The notes under the pieces were generated by a model that was not told the DNA's origin, did no database searches, and worked only from the letters and a program-made list of their open reading frames with translations. A stretch of DNA of 64,000 nucleotides, taken from NCBI RefSeq assembly GCF_018143015.1, contig NC_054740.1, forward strand, positions 13,316,640-13,380,639. Direction: 5' to 3'. Made by a program: the position numbers and the translations under genes. Origin of the DNA: Lytechinus variegatus. Taxonomy: Eukaryota; Echinodermata; Echinoidea; Temnopleuroida; Toxopneustidae. Below, in pieces: positions 35,617-45,959 of the stretch; the first letter of the stretch is position 1, and the number at the start of each line of letters is the position of its first letter.

Positions 35617-35634
35617 TGGTGGCAGCGGTGGGAT
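35617..35634 (+). promoter_or_regulatory. Primer-binding site, tRNA-Leu type
   Basis: TGGTGGCAGCGGTGGGAT, six bases after the LTR, is the exact complement of the tRNA-Leu 3' end ATCCCACCGCTGCCA plus CCA as I know it from animals. Confidence 0.8.
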
Positions 35635-36538
35635 TGTCTGCATTTTCTGTACAAAAAATACATTTGTCTGGTGTAGCAGTGTTGTTACACTTGTGACATA
35701 TGGTGTTTGCATTTACAGGTGGGATTGTCTGTATTTCTTGCATAAAAAAAACATACATTTTTCTGGTGTAGTTGGATTGCTGTATCGAGCGGTCGAAAGA
35801 TTACCGCGACGTTGAGTGGTATATAGTTGAGATGTGCTTTCATGTAGTTGTTAAGTTACATTTTTCTTGGTGTTTGCACTTGCAGGTTGGATGCCGCGAG
35901 TGAAAAGATAATTGTATGGTCAATATTCTCAGAGTAGTTGTGAGGGATTCTGAGTAAAAAAAACAAACGAGAAGTCGTTTTATTCTAAAAAGTATTTTGA
36001 GATAGAATTACGTTATAGTAGTTCAGATGCAAGAGTTTTTTTTTTCAAAATGCTAAGTTTATCTTGTAAGTTGAATGCGTATAGGAGACATTTTTTTGTA
36101 GCACTAGCTGGATGCTGTGATGCTGCGTGTTGGTCAATTAAGGCAACAGTGAAGGTTGCAGGTGTGGTGGAATTCGATTTGCTGGTGACAAGCTCTTATA
36201 GCATTTATTTTAGTGGCAATGTAGTATTTCACTAAGATTACATTACAGTAATAGGTGCTAGTATTACATTTGGTTACCAGACCGTTCGGGCTGAGTTATG
36301 AAAAAAAGTACATTAGACATTTCTTTAAAAATGAACCATGGTTCAGATACTTAATAATTAGGTATAAAGGAAATGGTGACATAATTTTATGACATTTAAG
36401 GTCATGCAAAATTTGGTTCCAAACAAAACTTGGATCCTAAAATTATAGGCCCTGGAGAAGAGATGTTTTATACAATCTCACTATTGGTGTCTGGAGCCCT
36501 GAAGGAATGCTCATCGATGCTGATTATCTGGAGACTGA

Positions 36539-36733
36539 TCAACTCTGGTACTGGCTCTGATGACGACATTCTTGGGACGATGGTGACGTTCTATACGATT
36601 ATGACGACAGGATCACTGACGGTTGCCGGTGGCTGAAACTCTGGTACTGGCTCTGATGACGACATTCTGGGGACGATTGTGACGTTTCTATACGATGGTG
36701 ACGACAGGACCACTGAGGGTTGCCGATGGCTGA
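36539..36733 (+). repeat. 98-bp tandem duplication in the LTR-element interior
   Basis: 'aactctggtactggctctga' recurs 98 bases later and the unit is nearly identical throughout. The frames are not open across both units. Confidence 0.8.
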
Positions 36734-37707
36734 AACTCTGTGGCAATGCTCTGGTTGAACAGAAGACTTCACTCTCCAACTGATGAGGCTGGGATCTACT
36801 CCAAGACGGACGACGACTGGCAGAAAGCTAATTGGATCCAGCCTGGAGAGACGACACACGATTTTCTGTTGTGAATTGCCGAAAGCAGTGACACTGAAGT
36901 GGTAAATCCTGATCAACGTTACTGGCTGTGGACAATAATTCTCGATGAAGTGATGACGAGAATTATATTCAACGTTCAGATGTGATCTGAAGAATTTGAA
37001 TTTCTACGAATCGACGCGAGTGTCTATGGACTGTTCTCGTTGAGATGACGAGGTTTGGAATTCAACTTTGGATCAGATGGGATCTGAAGCTCATCTGGCG
37101 ATCTTCCTGCGAGACGTGCATGGCTGCAATATTTCTCGTTGTGAGGTGACGACCGGGGTGACGAGAATTTTATCTCCGATACTCAGATGGACTGAAGGTT
37201 ATTCTCATCCGGCGACAATTCTACGAATCGACAACGATGTGGCGACAGTTCTGCAAATCATCTTGATAAACTGGTCAAGCTGTCAACCACTACTTATCTG
37301 ACTTGACAAACCCAGAGATGGATGGTGTACTAGTATAGCAGCTGAAAACTTTCAGTATAGGTACATTTTCTCGGGTGCTATTCAACACTTTGACAATTCA
37401 TTTCATACAAGCAATTAACTTTGCAGTTTACAGGTCATACTTCATGATGTCTGGAACAAGATTGGACTGAACTACAGATATGAGATGAGTTAATAGACTG
37501 GTAGATGTCCAATTTCTTTTCGAAACCGTGATGACAGCGGCAGACTAGAAGTCACCTGTGAACAGAGAGAGACTTATCTATAAAGAAAGACATTACAAGT
37601 CAGGTTGAAGATATACCATTCAATTATGGAAGACTGTTCTTATCCTGAACTTTATTATTTCATACACACACTTATGAAGTGTTAATAATTTTGAATATTA
37701 TTTATTC

Positions 37708-37906
37708 AAATTTGCTGGGACAGCAAATGTTTAAGTTGGGGGTAGTGAGACAGAGACCCCATATGTGCTTTACATATATATATATTTTTTTTTTTTTTTT
37801 TTTTAATTGATATTATGTGCTGATTTTTTTTTTCCCTTTCGAATTCTTCATGTTCATTTTTTTTTTACTCGTTCGCTGGGACAGCGAATAATTAAGTTGG
37901 GGGTTG
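37708..37906 (+). promoter_or_regulatory. Duplicated hairpin plus polypurine tract
   Basis: The module 'gctgggacagc(a/g)aat' followed by 'ttaagttgggggt' occurs at about 37,713-37,746 and again at about 37,873-37,905, the second copy directly before the 3' LTR. The first part forms a short hairpin (TTCGCTG/CAGCGAA); the second is the likely plus-strand primer. Confidence 0.65.
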
Positions 37907-39777
37907 TGTGAAGAATTCAGTAATTCCATTGACTGTCTTTTCACTCTTTTGTGACGTATTATGACGCTTATTACGTACGTGTAATTTTTCATAAGATGCG
38001 TCATCTAAGGAAACACCCTACGCGCAGTATGATTTGTCATTGACATTCATTATAAGTGCGCAAATTTGTTATGTTTTATTTACTTACGCTATTTATTACC
38101 AAAACATTATTTTTGTTATTGAAATGCGCATATTTGATCACTTTTGAATTTTACATGAGAAGGAAAGGTCGGCTGACATTCATCTCAGACAGATCTCCCG
38201 TTATTTGAGACTGAGCATTGTTGGTTTAAGAGAAAGAATCAGGTGAATATTAATTCTCTCTTTTATGACATATTCCTATTAATTGACAAATTTTGCCGAG
38301 ACATTTAATGATTTTAATGATTATTTTGGACTTCATAAACGAGAGAGAGTATTTGCGAGAAATTTTATCATTAATCGATTGATTTGTTTCGTTTAAACAG
38401 AAAAGCACCATGAACGTGTGGAGGCGAAGGTTGAGGGCTTTTGTAACCTAAGTTCGATTTTATTTAAAATGTCACCATTCCTTTGTTAGTGTTAGTTTTT
38501 AGTTTTATTTCTTTTTGATACATTTTTTTTAAAGAATTATTTTATATAGTTTTTTGTATTCAGTTAGATTAAGGATTATACAGGCTCAATTTTAGAAGAG
38601 AATAAGTAAGTACATGGAAACAGAATATATCATTTTTTTGCTTGAATAGGAATAGTCTTCGTCTTTAGGAATAGTCTTTGTCTTTATGTTGAACTTGTTG
38701 TATTGTGAGATAGGAATGGAGTAAAGTCGACTGCTCTCATTCATAGGTGGTGGTTTTTATAAGTTTATCTCTTTGACAGTGGCATTCAGGAGGCTGTATA
38801 GCCTTGCGGCTGAGTTGCCATAAAGAAGAAATGTTAAAAGTTCTAGATTTGCACCGACAAAGTGAGTGACTTCTACGAGACTTAGGAAAGGTAGAGAGTG
38901 AAATTCCCTGTGGGGTGTAACTTGTTCTTGACAGTATTTCACTGTATTTTTTTGGAGAAAGAGCAACAAGGCCAGTTGCTGACGGTGTCTGTTGACGGAG
39001 CTGGGGCTAGGTATATTGAATACTGCAGGCAGTTAGAACAGAGTGAACTAGATAATTTCAGGAGTGCCTAGAAAAGACTTGTTTGTTTATTGAAGTGAGA
39101 ATTATAGAATTGAGTTGTATGATGAAAAGATACCAATTTATTTGGTCAATTTTTATGTGCCAATTCTTGGCCTATTTTCTTCAAAAGATACCAATTTAGT
39201 TGGTCAACTTTTTATGCCAATTTTATAAATTGGTTTATATATTTTTCTCGGATGAGTCATCATTCATTGCTAGGATTATTTAATATTACATGTACTTGAT
39301 TTGAGCCTAGATATATAGATCATTTATGTACGTAGTTAAGAAATAATTCATCTGTACAGAATCAGATTGTTGTATCATTTATTACATAATAATAAGCTTC
39401 CATCTTGGAGGCATTATTGGAAATTTAACGCAATATTTTCTGCTGATTTCCTTCTGTCTGGTATTTAGTAAATTGTTTGCATTCATGTGGTTTATGGTGA
39501 TTTATGATTGTTGACGATGATTGATTGATTGATTGATGTTTATCTATTTGATTGATTGCAGCACGTCTCTATATTGGAGACAACTTACCCGCCATTGAAC
39601 TCGGATAGGCTACCCGTGAACCCCATTAATTGATAGAGAGGTTTGAATATGAGTAGTTGTGTTGTGGATATCTTTATTTACTGGAATTTATTCCAAATTA
39701 TTCTGAGTTGCGGTCTCAGTATAATCTCCCGCATGGTGGCAGCATTTACCAGGAGTTTTAGGGGGTTTCACGTTACA
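37907..39777 (+). repeat. 3' LTR
   Basis: 1,871 bp, nearly identical to the 5' LTR. Confidence 0.9.
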
Positions 39778-40924
39778 ATATCTTTACCCATACATCACAG
39801 TTATATGCATTTTATGATTCTCACTCTTGTGAAAATTAGTTTCCCTGTTCGCATGTTACATAATTTAGTTAGGGCTTGTAGAGGTTATTTTGAATGTCAA
39901 AATACAGTATTTATCACTTATATGAAAGAAGAAATGCGATGATTAAAAAAATGTTTTCAAACAACGTTTTACTCATACAACAGGATTATATGGATGTCAT
40001 AGTCAAGCAAATCCAAATTCGTACAAAATTATATGTCCCAATTCACATTGTAGATAATACTGTTAGGGCCTATAGGGGCCATTTTGAATTTCATAATACA
40101 GTATTTATCTCATGCATGACAAAAGAAATGATATGTCTTGCTATAAAACATGTTGTCAGACAATATTTTACTCATAGATCACAATTACATGCATTTTATG
40201 TTTCTCTATTCGCATTGTACATGATGAAGATAGGGGCTATGGCGGCCATTTTGAATTTCAAAATACAGCATTTACCACATAAATGGCATATTTACAACTA
40301 TGTTTTTAGTCAGTATTCCACTCGTTTATCTTAATAATATGCATTTTAATGCTCAATCTTCTCATTTTTTTGGCCCCGGCCATTGCCATTGTACATAATA
40401 CTTTTTGGGCCAGTGGCGGCTATTTTAGATATCGAAATACAGCAATGTTCCCATATTTGACATAATAAGTAATATATCTCATTAGTAATGATGATTTGCA
40501 TATATTACTTCGTTCATACATCGCGATTTTTGCAATTTAGTGCTCATTTTTGTGAAAATTAGTTTTCCCTATTCATATTGTACATAATAGTGTATACAAT
40601 GGCCTATGGCGGCCATTTTGAATATCAGGAAGATAAATATTTTGTCAAAAATTATTTTTTAAGATTGTATTTCACTCCTGCCACACAATTTCATGCATTT
40701 CACAGCCAATGTGCGGACAATTTTATGAATTTCATGAGTAATTTTCATATTTTGGCGGCCATATTGGATTTTGCCAATTTGCGGAAAATGCTCAAGGTTA
40801 CACGAGTGGCATCATTCAGATTCGTAATCAGCACCCTCGAATTGACAAGAAACCATCAAAAAATATTGTATATATAAAAAAAAACAAGGTTTGGTCAATT
40901 TCCTATGGGGCCTATCCTGGACTA

Positions 40925-40996
40925 TTCCGCGGCCGGGATCGAAACCCGGACTTTCCATGTATAGCCAGGCGCCTTAGACAACTCGGCCACGGTACG
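40925..40996 (-). mobile_element. tRNA-like head of the split SINE
   Basis: On the minus strand: 'ggccgagttgtctaaggcg' (box A) and 'gggtttcgatcccgg' (box B), matching the head of the SINE at 55,806-55,995. It pairs with the body at 32,070-32,178. Confidence 0.75.
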
Positions 40997-41362
40997 ATAC
41001 TTCAATTGATTAATACAATGCCATTGTCACAGAATTCTGGAAATATAAATTCAAAGCCGAAACAGAAATTATTTTTTTTTAATCTGTAAATATGTATATG
41101 CCTATTGGATTCGACAACATGCACATAAGTTTGTTAACCTTCTTAACTTTTACTTAATGGTGATGAAAAAAAATACTACATGATCAAATGACCTTGAAAA
41201 CAAATCATATCGTCCAGATCACATTCAGGTTGACAAGATGTTACATGTTTAACTTCATTGTCATTTATAGTTTACAATCATTGCTCGCGTGCCGGAAAAT
41301 ATTGTAAAAGGGTGATTTTATGGTTAGCACTCAAAAGCACTTTTATTTTCTTTCAAATGTAC

Positions 41363-41577
41363 CTGTTGTGTCGCTGGCTTCCGGTATTTCATTTCCATTT
41401 CCACTTGTCACGTGACTAACTTGACTCGTAGCACTCGCATGACTCGCACTGCTAACTTGACTCAGTTGATTGGTATGACTAATATCGCAATGATGAGAGG
41501 GACCGGGGTCACTGGAATTGCCAATTTCAGATATTTCTGGTGGAGCATTTATCTTTGTCTCTTCTTCAACTGATTCG
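41363..41577 (-). CDS. Exon 2 of the SxIP/coiled-coil protein gene
   Basis: Acceptor AG at 41,579-41,578 and donor CAACAG|GTACAT. 215 bases: one leading base, 71 codons, one trailing base. The peptide is Ser/Thr/Gln/His-rich and probably disordered. The leading base completes ATC (Ile) with exon 1, and the trailing G completes Val with exon 3. The intron to exon 3 (31,673-41,362) contains the SINE-foldback-LTR nest. Confidence 0.6.
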
Positions 41578-41654
41578 CTATGAATTATAATGGAAACATA
41601 ATGTTAACATCAATTAAACGGAAAATATTGAAAGAGTACCGGACAACTATAAAA

Positions 41655-41830
41655 TAACGATAATAATGATAATGATAAAATAATAATAATGATGATGATG
41701 ATGATAATGATAATAATAACAATGATGATGATGATAATAATATAATGATAATAGTAACGATAATAATAACAATAATAATATTTATGATAATAATAATAAT
41801 AACAATAAAAATATTAATAATAATAATAAA
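41655..41830. repeat. (ATA/ATG)n microsatellite
   Basis: Imperfect trinucleotide run; frames through it are poly-Ile/Ser artefacts. Confidence 0.9.
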
Positions 41831-42419
41831 CTTAGAGTCATGATTGATCATTATGTTACTGTTATGTCACAGAAGATACAGAAATATGAATGAGGTACTA
41901 TATTGCAAATAAAGAATATTAATACATGTTAAATTTCATGTGATATGAATCCGTTGAAGGTTGGTGATCTTTGATATTCTAATCGGGGAAAAACAAAAGG
42001 AAACATAATAGGTCCTCTTTGTAATTACGAAAATATTTCCAGTCAGTTAGTTTCCAGATTAAATGTTTAACCTCTGTATGTTTCCAAACAGGGATTGCTT
42101 CCTCCTACTGACTTATTTAATGAAGTATATATAGCTAGCTTTAATATAGCGAAGAACAAGAAGTTTACCAAGAACAAGATACAAATTGTCAATTTCTAAA
42201 AAAAATAAAATAACTAAAGGTCTTCTTGTAAACAGAGAATAAGAAGTGAACCAAGTTCGCACGTTGCTCAATTTATTTTTGAGCTTGGGGACCTTGCTCT
42301 GAGAGAATAATTACTCTTATCATGCTTATATATAGAATGCCTACAATTATCCCTGCAACCAGTAGCGCGCCGTGGGTCACGGCATTGGGAGGGGCACCAG
42401 CAAAAATTTTGAGTCACTT
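41831..42419. other. Intron 1 sequence, no gene seen
   Basis: AT-rich, no repeat structure noted. Confidence 0.5.
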
Positions 42420-43450
42420 AGAGAGTGCGCGAAGCGCGCTCAGTTGCTAGGTATACTGACATAATAGAGACATTTTGAGGACAGTGCCATTAAACGGATA
42501 TGTCTCTCACTGATCACATAATGCGAGCGCGAAGCGCAAGCTGAATTTTTGTTAAATTCAGACCTAAAAAGGGACATTATAAGCAAATTTTTGTAATCAT
42601 AATACATACCTGTCTCGCTAAACACACAATGCGAGCGCGAGCTGAAATTTTTGTATATATTGACCCCGACCGGACATTTTAAGGACTATATTTTAGGAAT
42701 GCATTAAGAGTATACATATCTCACCATAGACATCTAATGCGAGTGCAAAGAGCTTGTTGATTTTGTTAGAATAATATGCATCTAAACACATTAAGCACTT
42801 GTAGTCATTGTAATCATGATTAACATACGCATCTCCCTAATCAAATATCGCGAGCGCGAAACGCGAGCTGAACATTTAGGAAATTCAGACCTGAAGAGGG
42901 GCATTCTAAGGACTGCTTGTAGGAATTCACGAAGACCATGCGTATTTCACTAACCAAATGATGCGAGCGCTAAGCGGAAGCTGAAAATTTTGTATATATT
43001 GACCACAAAGATGGATAAGGACTATTTTTTTAAAGGAATCCATTAAGAGTACACATGTCTCACCATAGTCATCTAATGCGACTACCAAGTACATGCTGAT
43101 TTTGTTAGAATTACATCCAAATACATGAATCACTTTTTGTAGTATTGTTATCATGATTATCATACGCATCTCACAAACCAAATATTGCGAGCGCGAAGCG
43201 CGAGCTGAAAATTTAGGAAATTCAGACCTGAAGAGGGGCATTCTAAGGCCTGCTTGTAGGAATTCACGAAGACCATGCGTATTTCACTAACCAAATGATG
43301 CGAGCGCGAAGAGCAAGCTGAATTTTTTTTACATTCAGATCAGAAAAAGGGAAATATTAAGGACTGATTTTAGGAATTCATGAAAAACAGACATATGTCA
43401 CCAATCCACGAATGCGAACGTAAGTACGGACAGGAAATGGTTTATATTAA
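42420..43450 (+). repeat. About 110-bp satellite array with 'gcgagcgcgaagcgcgagc' core
   Basis: Variants of the core lie near 42,429, 42,522, 42,629, 42,738, 42,848, 42,961, 43,076, 43,186, 43,298 and 43,412, spaced about 93-115 bp. About 90 bases starting 'gaaattcagacctgaagagg' occur almost unchanged at about 42,878 and 43,216, showing a three-unit higher-order repeat of about 338 bp. Confidence 0.85.
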
Positions 43451-43606
43451 GACCTTAAAATCGGGCAATCACTTTAAGTAGTCATGAAAAAAAAGTATAT
43501 GTCACTACAAAAAGCAATAATAATTCGAAGTGTAAGAAAATACATTTGGTGTATATTGACTTGAAAACGGGAGGTTTTAGTACAACAGGATTATAAATCT
43601 TGTTAA

Positions 43607-44184
43607 AGGGATGGTCCGGGCTGAAAATATTTAAATCGTAATACATAGAGTAGAATTCACTGAGCCAAATGCCGAACATTTCATCAAAATCGGATAACAA
43701 ATAATAAAGTTATTGAAGTTTAAAGTTTAACAATATTTTGTGAAAACAGTCGTCATGAATATTCATTAGGTGGATTGATGATGTCACATCTCCACTTTCC
43801 GTTTTCTTATGTTATTAGATAAATCATAATTTTTTCATTATTTCATACTTGTGTGAATAATATGTCTCCCTTATAATGAAATAAGTTGCAGCAATAAATA
43901 TCTAATGCACTATATCAGTTGCCGATCCAATTTTTCTAGTTCTTGGAGGAAAAAAAATCGAATAAACCTAATTTCATGCAATAAAATTCCAAAGAACAAG
44001 TGGGGATGTGACATCATCAGCCCACCTAATGAATATTCATGACGACTGTTTTCACAAAATATTGCTAAACTTTAAAATTCAATAACTTTGTTGTTATCCG
44101 ATTTTGATGATTTTTTCAGCATTTTGTTCAGTGAATTCTACTCTATTTATTAAGCTATAAATACTTTCAGCCTGGACCATCCCT
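43607..44184. mobile_element. TTAA-flanked foldback MITE
   Basis: The ends AGGGATGGTCC and GGACCATCCCT are flanked by TTAA (43,603-43,606; 44,185-44,188). Arms of about 200 bp share 'catcaaaatcggataacaa', 'gaatattcattaggtgg' and 'gatgatgtcacatc'. Noncoding centre. Confidence 0.85.
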
Positions 44185-44698
44185 TTAAACAGACAATGCG
44201 AGCACCAGGAACAATGAAGACATGGCCCTGCGCAAATTATGTTTCATAAAGTTATGATTTATTTATGTAATATAACATAACATAATCATAATAATATAAC
44301 GTTATAATTAACAATAATTTCCTCTTTCCCACTACGTTTCTTTCCCTTTCTCCCTCTTTTTCTCCTTTTCCCGTTTTTATTTAATGCCCCCCGTAGTTAC
44401 GCCACTGCCTGCAACCTACTCAAATTTTAATTGAGTCCTCTAGACAATGCCGTCGCTTCATAGTTTGAATTCGATTTAATTTTCTTAAATATAAAGCATG
44501 GAAATGGCATGTAAAAGTACTGATGGTGTAATCATCTGACGCCTCGATGACGTCAACCATGTCAGAACGCTTAAAACAGTAGCGAATCGCTTTGAAGCCG
44601 TAGAATCACATGTTCTGACTGAAAAGTGAAGACCTGCCGTTAAAAGTATTTGACTCCTCGTCCGCTGTTAATAGACCCACTGACCTAGCCGCCTAGGC

Positions 44699-45778
44699 AT
44701 GTACGGCACAAGAAATTCAACAAATATGACTTCTGTAGAATTGACGCAAGTCCACCCGTCTTGGAGTATTATCTCTGCGTCATTCTTTATCGTAGTAATC
44801 GTTGCTGGTCTGGTCGGCAATTGCTTGACTATATTCTCAGTGTTCCTGTCAAACAAGCTCCGAACTAAAACCAATATCTTCGTGGTGAACCTGGCCATTT
44901 GCGATTGTATAACCTGTCTTTGTATCACCCTTCAAGTTGTGGCTCTTGTGTCACCCAGTCAACCGTCACTACCGGGCTGGTACGTCAATCTTTGTGGCTT
45001 AATCTTAGCATGTTGCGTTTGTACCTCTATGTTAACCTTGACAGCGATCGCTTTTACAAGATTTATAAAGATAACAAAATCTGCGAATGTCTTCAACAAA
45101 CTATTTACGGTACCGAAAATAGCACCTACCATTTTTGGCATGTGGGCCTTGCCAATTATCACATACAAAGTTGGAGGATTGGAGATGGTTTACGATCCCG
45201 TGGCAAAGATCTACATATTAGATTCGGATAGCAGTGATGACATCTATTTTTATATAGTGGAGGGAATTTATGTCATCGGGTCGATATTGGTTATAACCCT
45301 TTCATACCTTAAAATTCTACTTCATGTCCGAGCACACACAAGAAATGTCGTTGCTGCTGTTGATGGTGAAGCTGTAAATGCAACGCCAAAAGTTCAGGGG
45401 CCTCATGAGCTGGCTAATTGGAACGAGCCTCCACCAGTACGACAACCAGAGAATCAAGTACCGCCTCCAAGACAAGTACTTCAGAACGCTAATAACAGAT
45501 TCATAGCTCGTGAAATTAAGATTACAAAGAATCTAGCACTGGTTACTCTGGTATATTTCTGCTGCTTTTTACCCTATCCCATCTTAAGTAACAGTTCTAA
45601 TCAATTCGTTTTTAATGTTGGTATCTCCATAGTTTGTAGTAACTCTGCAATGAACCCCATTATCTACGGCCTTAAAAATGCCGATTTTCAGAAAGTGTAC
45701 CGATGTATTTTGACTGGTTCTTTCAATAAGATTCCGGTTCCTTCTCGACCATTGCGATTAATGTTACAGGATATTTAA
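44699..45778 (+). CDS. Orphan class A (rhodopsin-like) GPCR, intronless
   Basis: 359 residues, seven hydrophobic helices, N-terminal sequons (NST, NMT), no signal peptide. Family landmarks: GN41 in TM1, NLAxxD69 in TM2, Cys99 at the top of TM3, Trp149 in TM4, CFLP (289-292) in TM6 and NPIIY (319-323) in TM7, then a short helix 8. Oddities: the DRY motif is TRF (120-122), and the loop between TM4 and TM5 (about 155-185) has no cysteine, so the usual TM3-loop 2 disulfide cannot form. The third inner loop is long and Pro-rich (about 214-270). Single-exon orphan receptors are strongly expanded in sea urchins. The ligand cannot be inferred. It lies on the opposite strand within intron 1 of the four-exon gene. 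The start is the first Met; a second Met at residue 10 is possible. Confidence 0.92.
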   Translation: MYGTRNSTNMTSVELTQVHPSWSIISASFFIVVIVAGLVGNCLTIFSVFLSNKLRTKTNIFVVNLAICDCITCLCITLQVVALVSPSQPSLPGWYVNLCGLILACCVCTSMLTLTAIAFTRFIKITKSANVFNKLFTVPKIAPTIFGMWALPIITYKVGGLEMVYDPVAKIYILDSDSSDDIYFYIVEGIYVIGSILVITLSYLKILLHVRAHTRNVVAAVDGEAVNATPKVQGPHELANWNEPPPVRQPENQVPPPRQVLQNANNRFIAREIKITKNLALVTLVYFCCFLPYPILSNSSNQFVFNVGISIVCSNSAMNPIIYGLKNADFQKVYRCILTGSFNKIPVPSRPLRLMLQDI

Positions 45779-45847
45779 TGGCGCAGTGCAGCCAAACAGT
45801 AAGAAATCGATAGGCTGATAAAACTAGTTAATGGTGCCTGTTGATTT

Positions 45848-45895
45848 CCGCAAGGATCTGTCATAGGCCCACTCTTTTTCACTATCTGTATATCC
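45848..45895 (+). pseudogene. Non-LTR reverse transcriptase relic
   Basis: Frame starting at 45,848 reads PQGSVIGPLFFTICIS, the RT 'PQGS-x2-GPLLF' motif of jockey/CR1-type LINEs. A stop lies just upstream and no further RT motif is near, so it is a short decayed fragment 70 bases after the GPCR stop. Confidence 0.6.
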
Positions 45896-45959
45896 CAACA
45901 GTACGTGACATCATCGGTGCCCATAATATAACAAGGAATCCATGTTTTGGGCAGAGGGA

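Larger units (their letters stand above)
33738..39777 (+). mobile_element. Non-autonomous LTR retrotransposon (Ty3/gypsy-like)
   Basis: Two long direct repeats (33,738-35,610 and 37,907-39,777) start TGTGAAG and end CGTTACA and flank a 2.3-kb interior. ATAT lies directly outside both ends, a 4-bp target duplication. A primer site follows the left LTR and a G-rich polypurine-like tract precedes the right one. The interior has no gag or pol frame, so this is a LARD-like element relying on enzymes from elsewhere. The LTRs differ at only a few bases and one (GATT)n length, indicating a recent insertion. Orientation follows the primer site. Confidence 0.88.
32179..40924. mobile_element. Giant foldback element with about 190-bp repeat units
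   Basis: The tips are inverted copies (tagtccaggata...tatcctggacta), and the following few hundred bases match in inverted orientation (aaccttg, tatatatacaatatt, cttgtcaattcgagggtgct). TTC flanks both sides. The left arm carries 'tcaaaatggccgccat'-type motifs near 32,410, 32,605, 32,790, 32,977, 33,168 and 33,355. The right arm carries the inverse 'ggcggccatttt' near 33,430, 33,640, then after the LTR insert near 39,870, 40,070, 40,240, 40,412 and 40,603. The symmetry centre is near 33,390. Without the LTR element it is about 2.7 kb. No transposase. Confidence 0.8.

Noticed and set aside
36591..36916. Minus-strand frames in the LTR-element interior
   Set aside because: Created by the 98-bp tandem duplication; no gag or pol motif.
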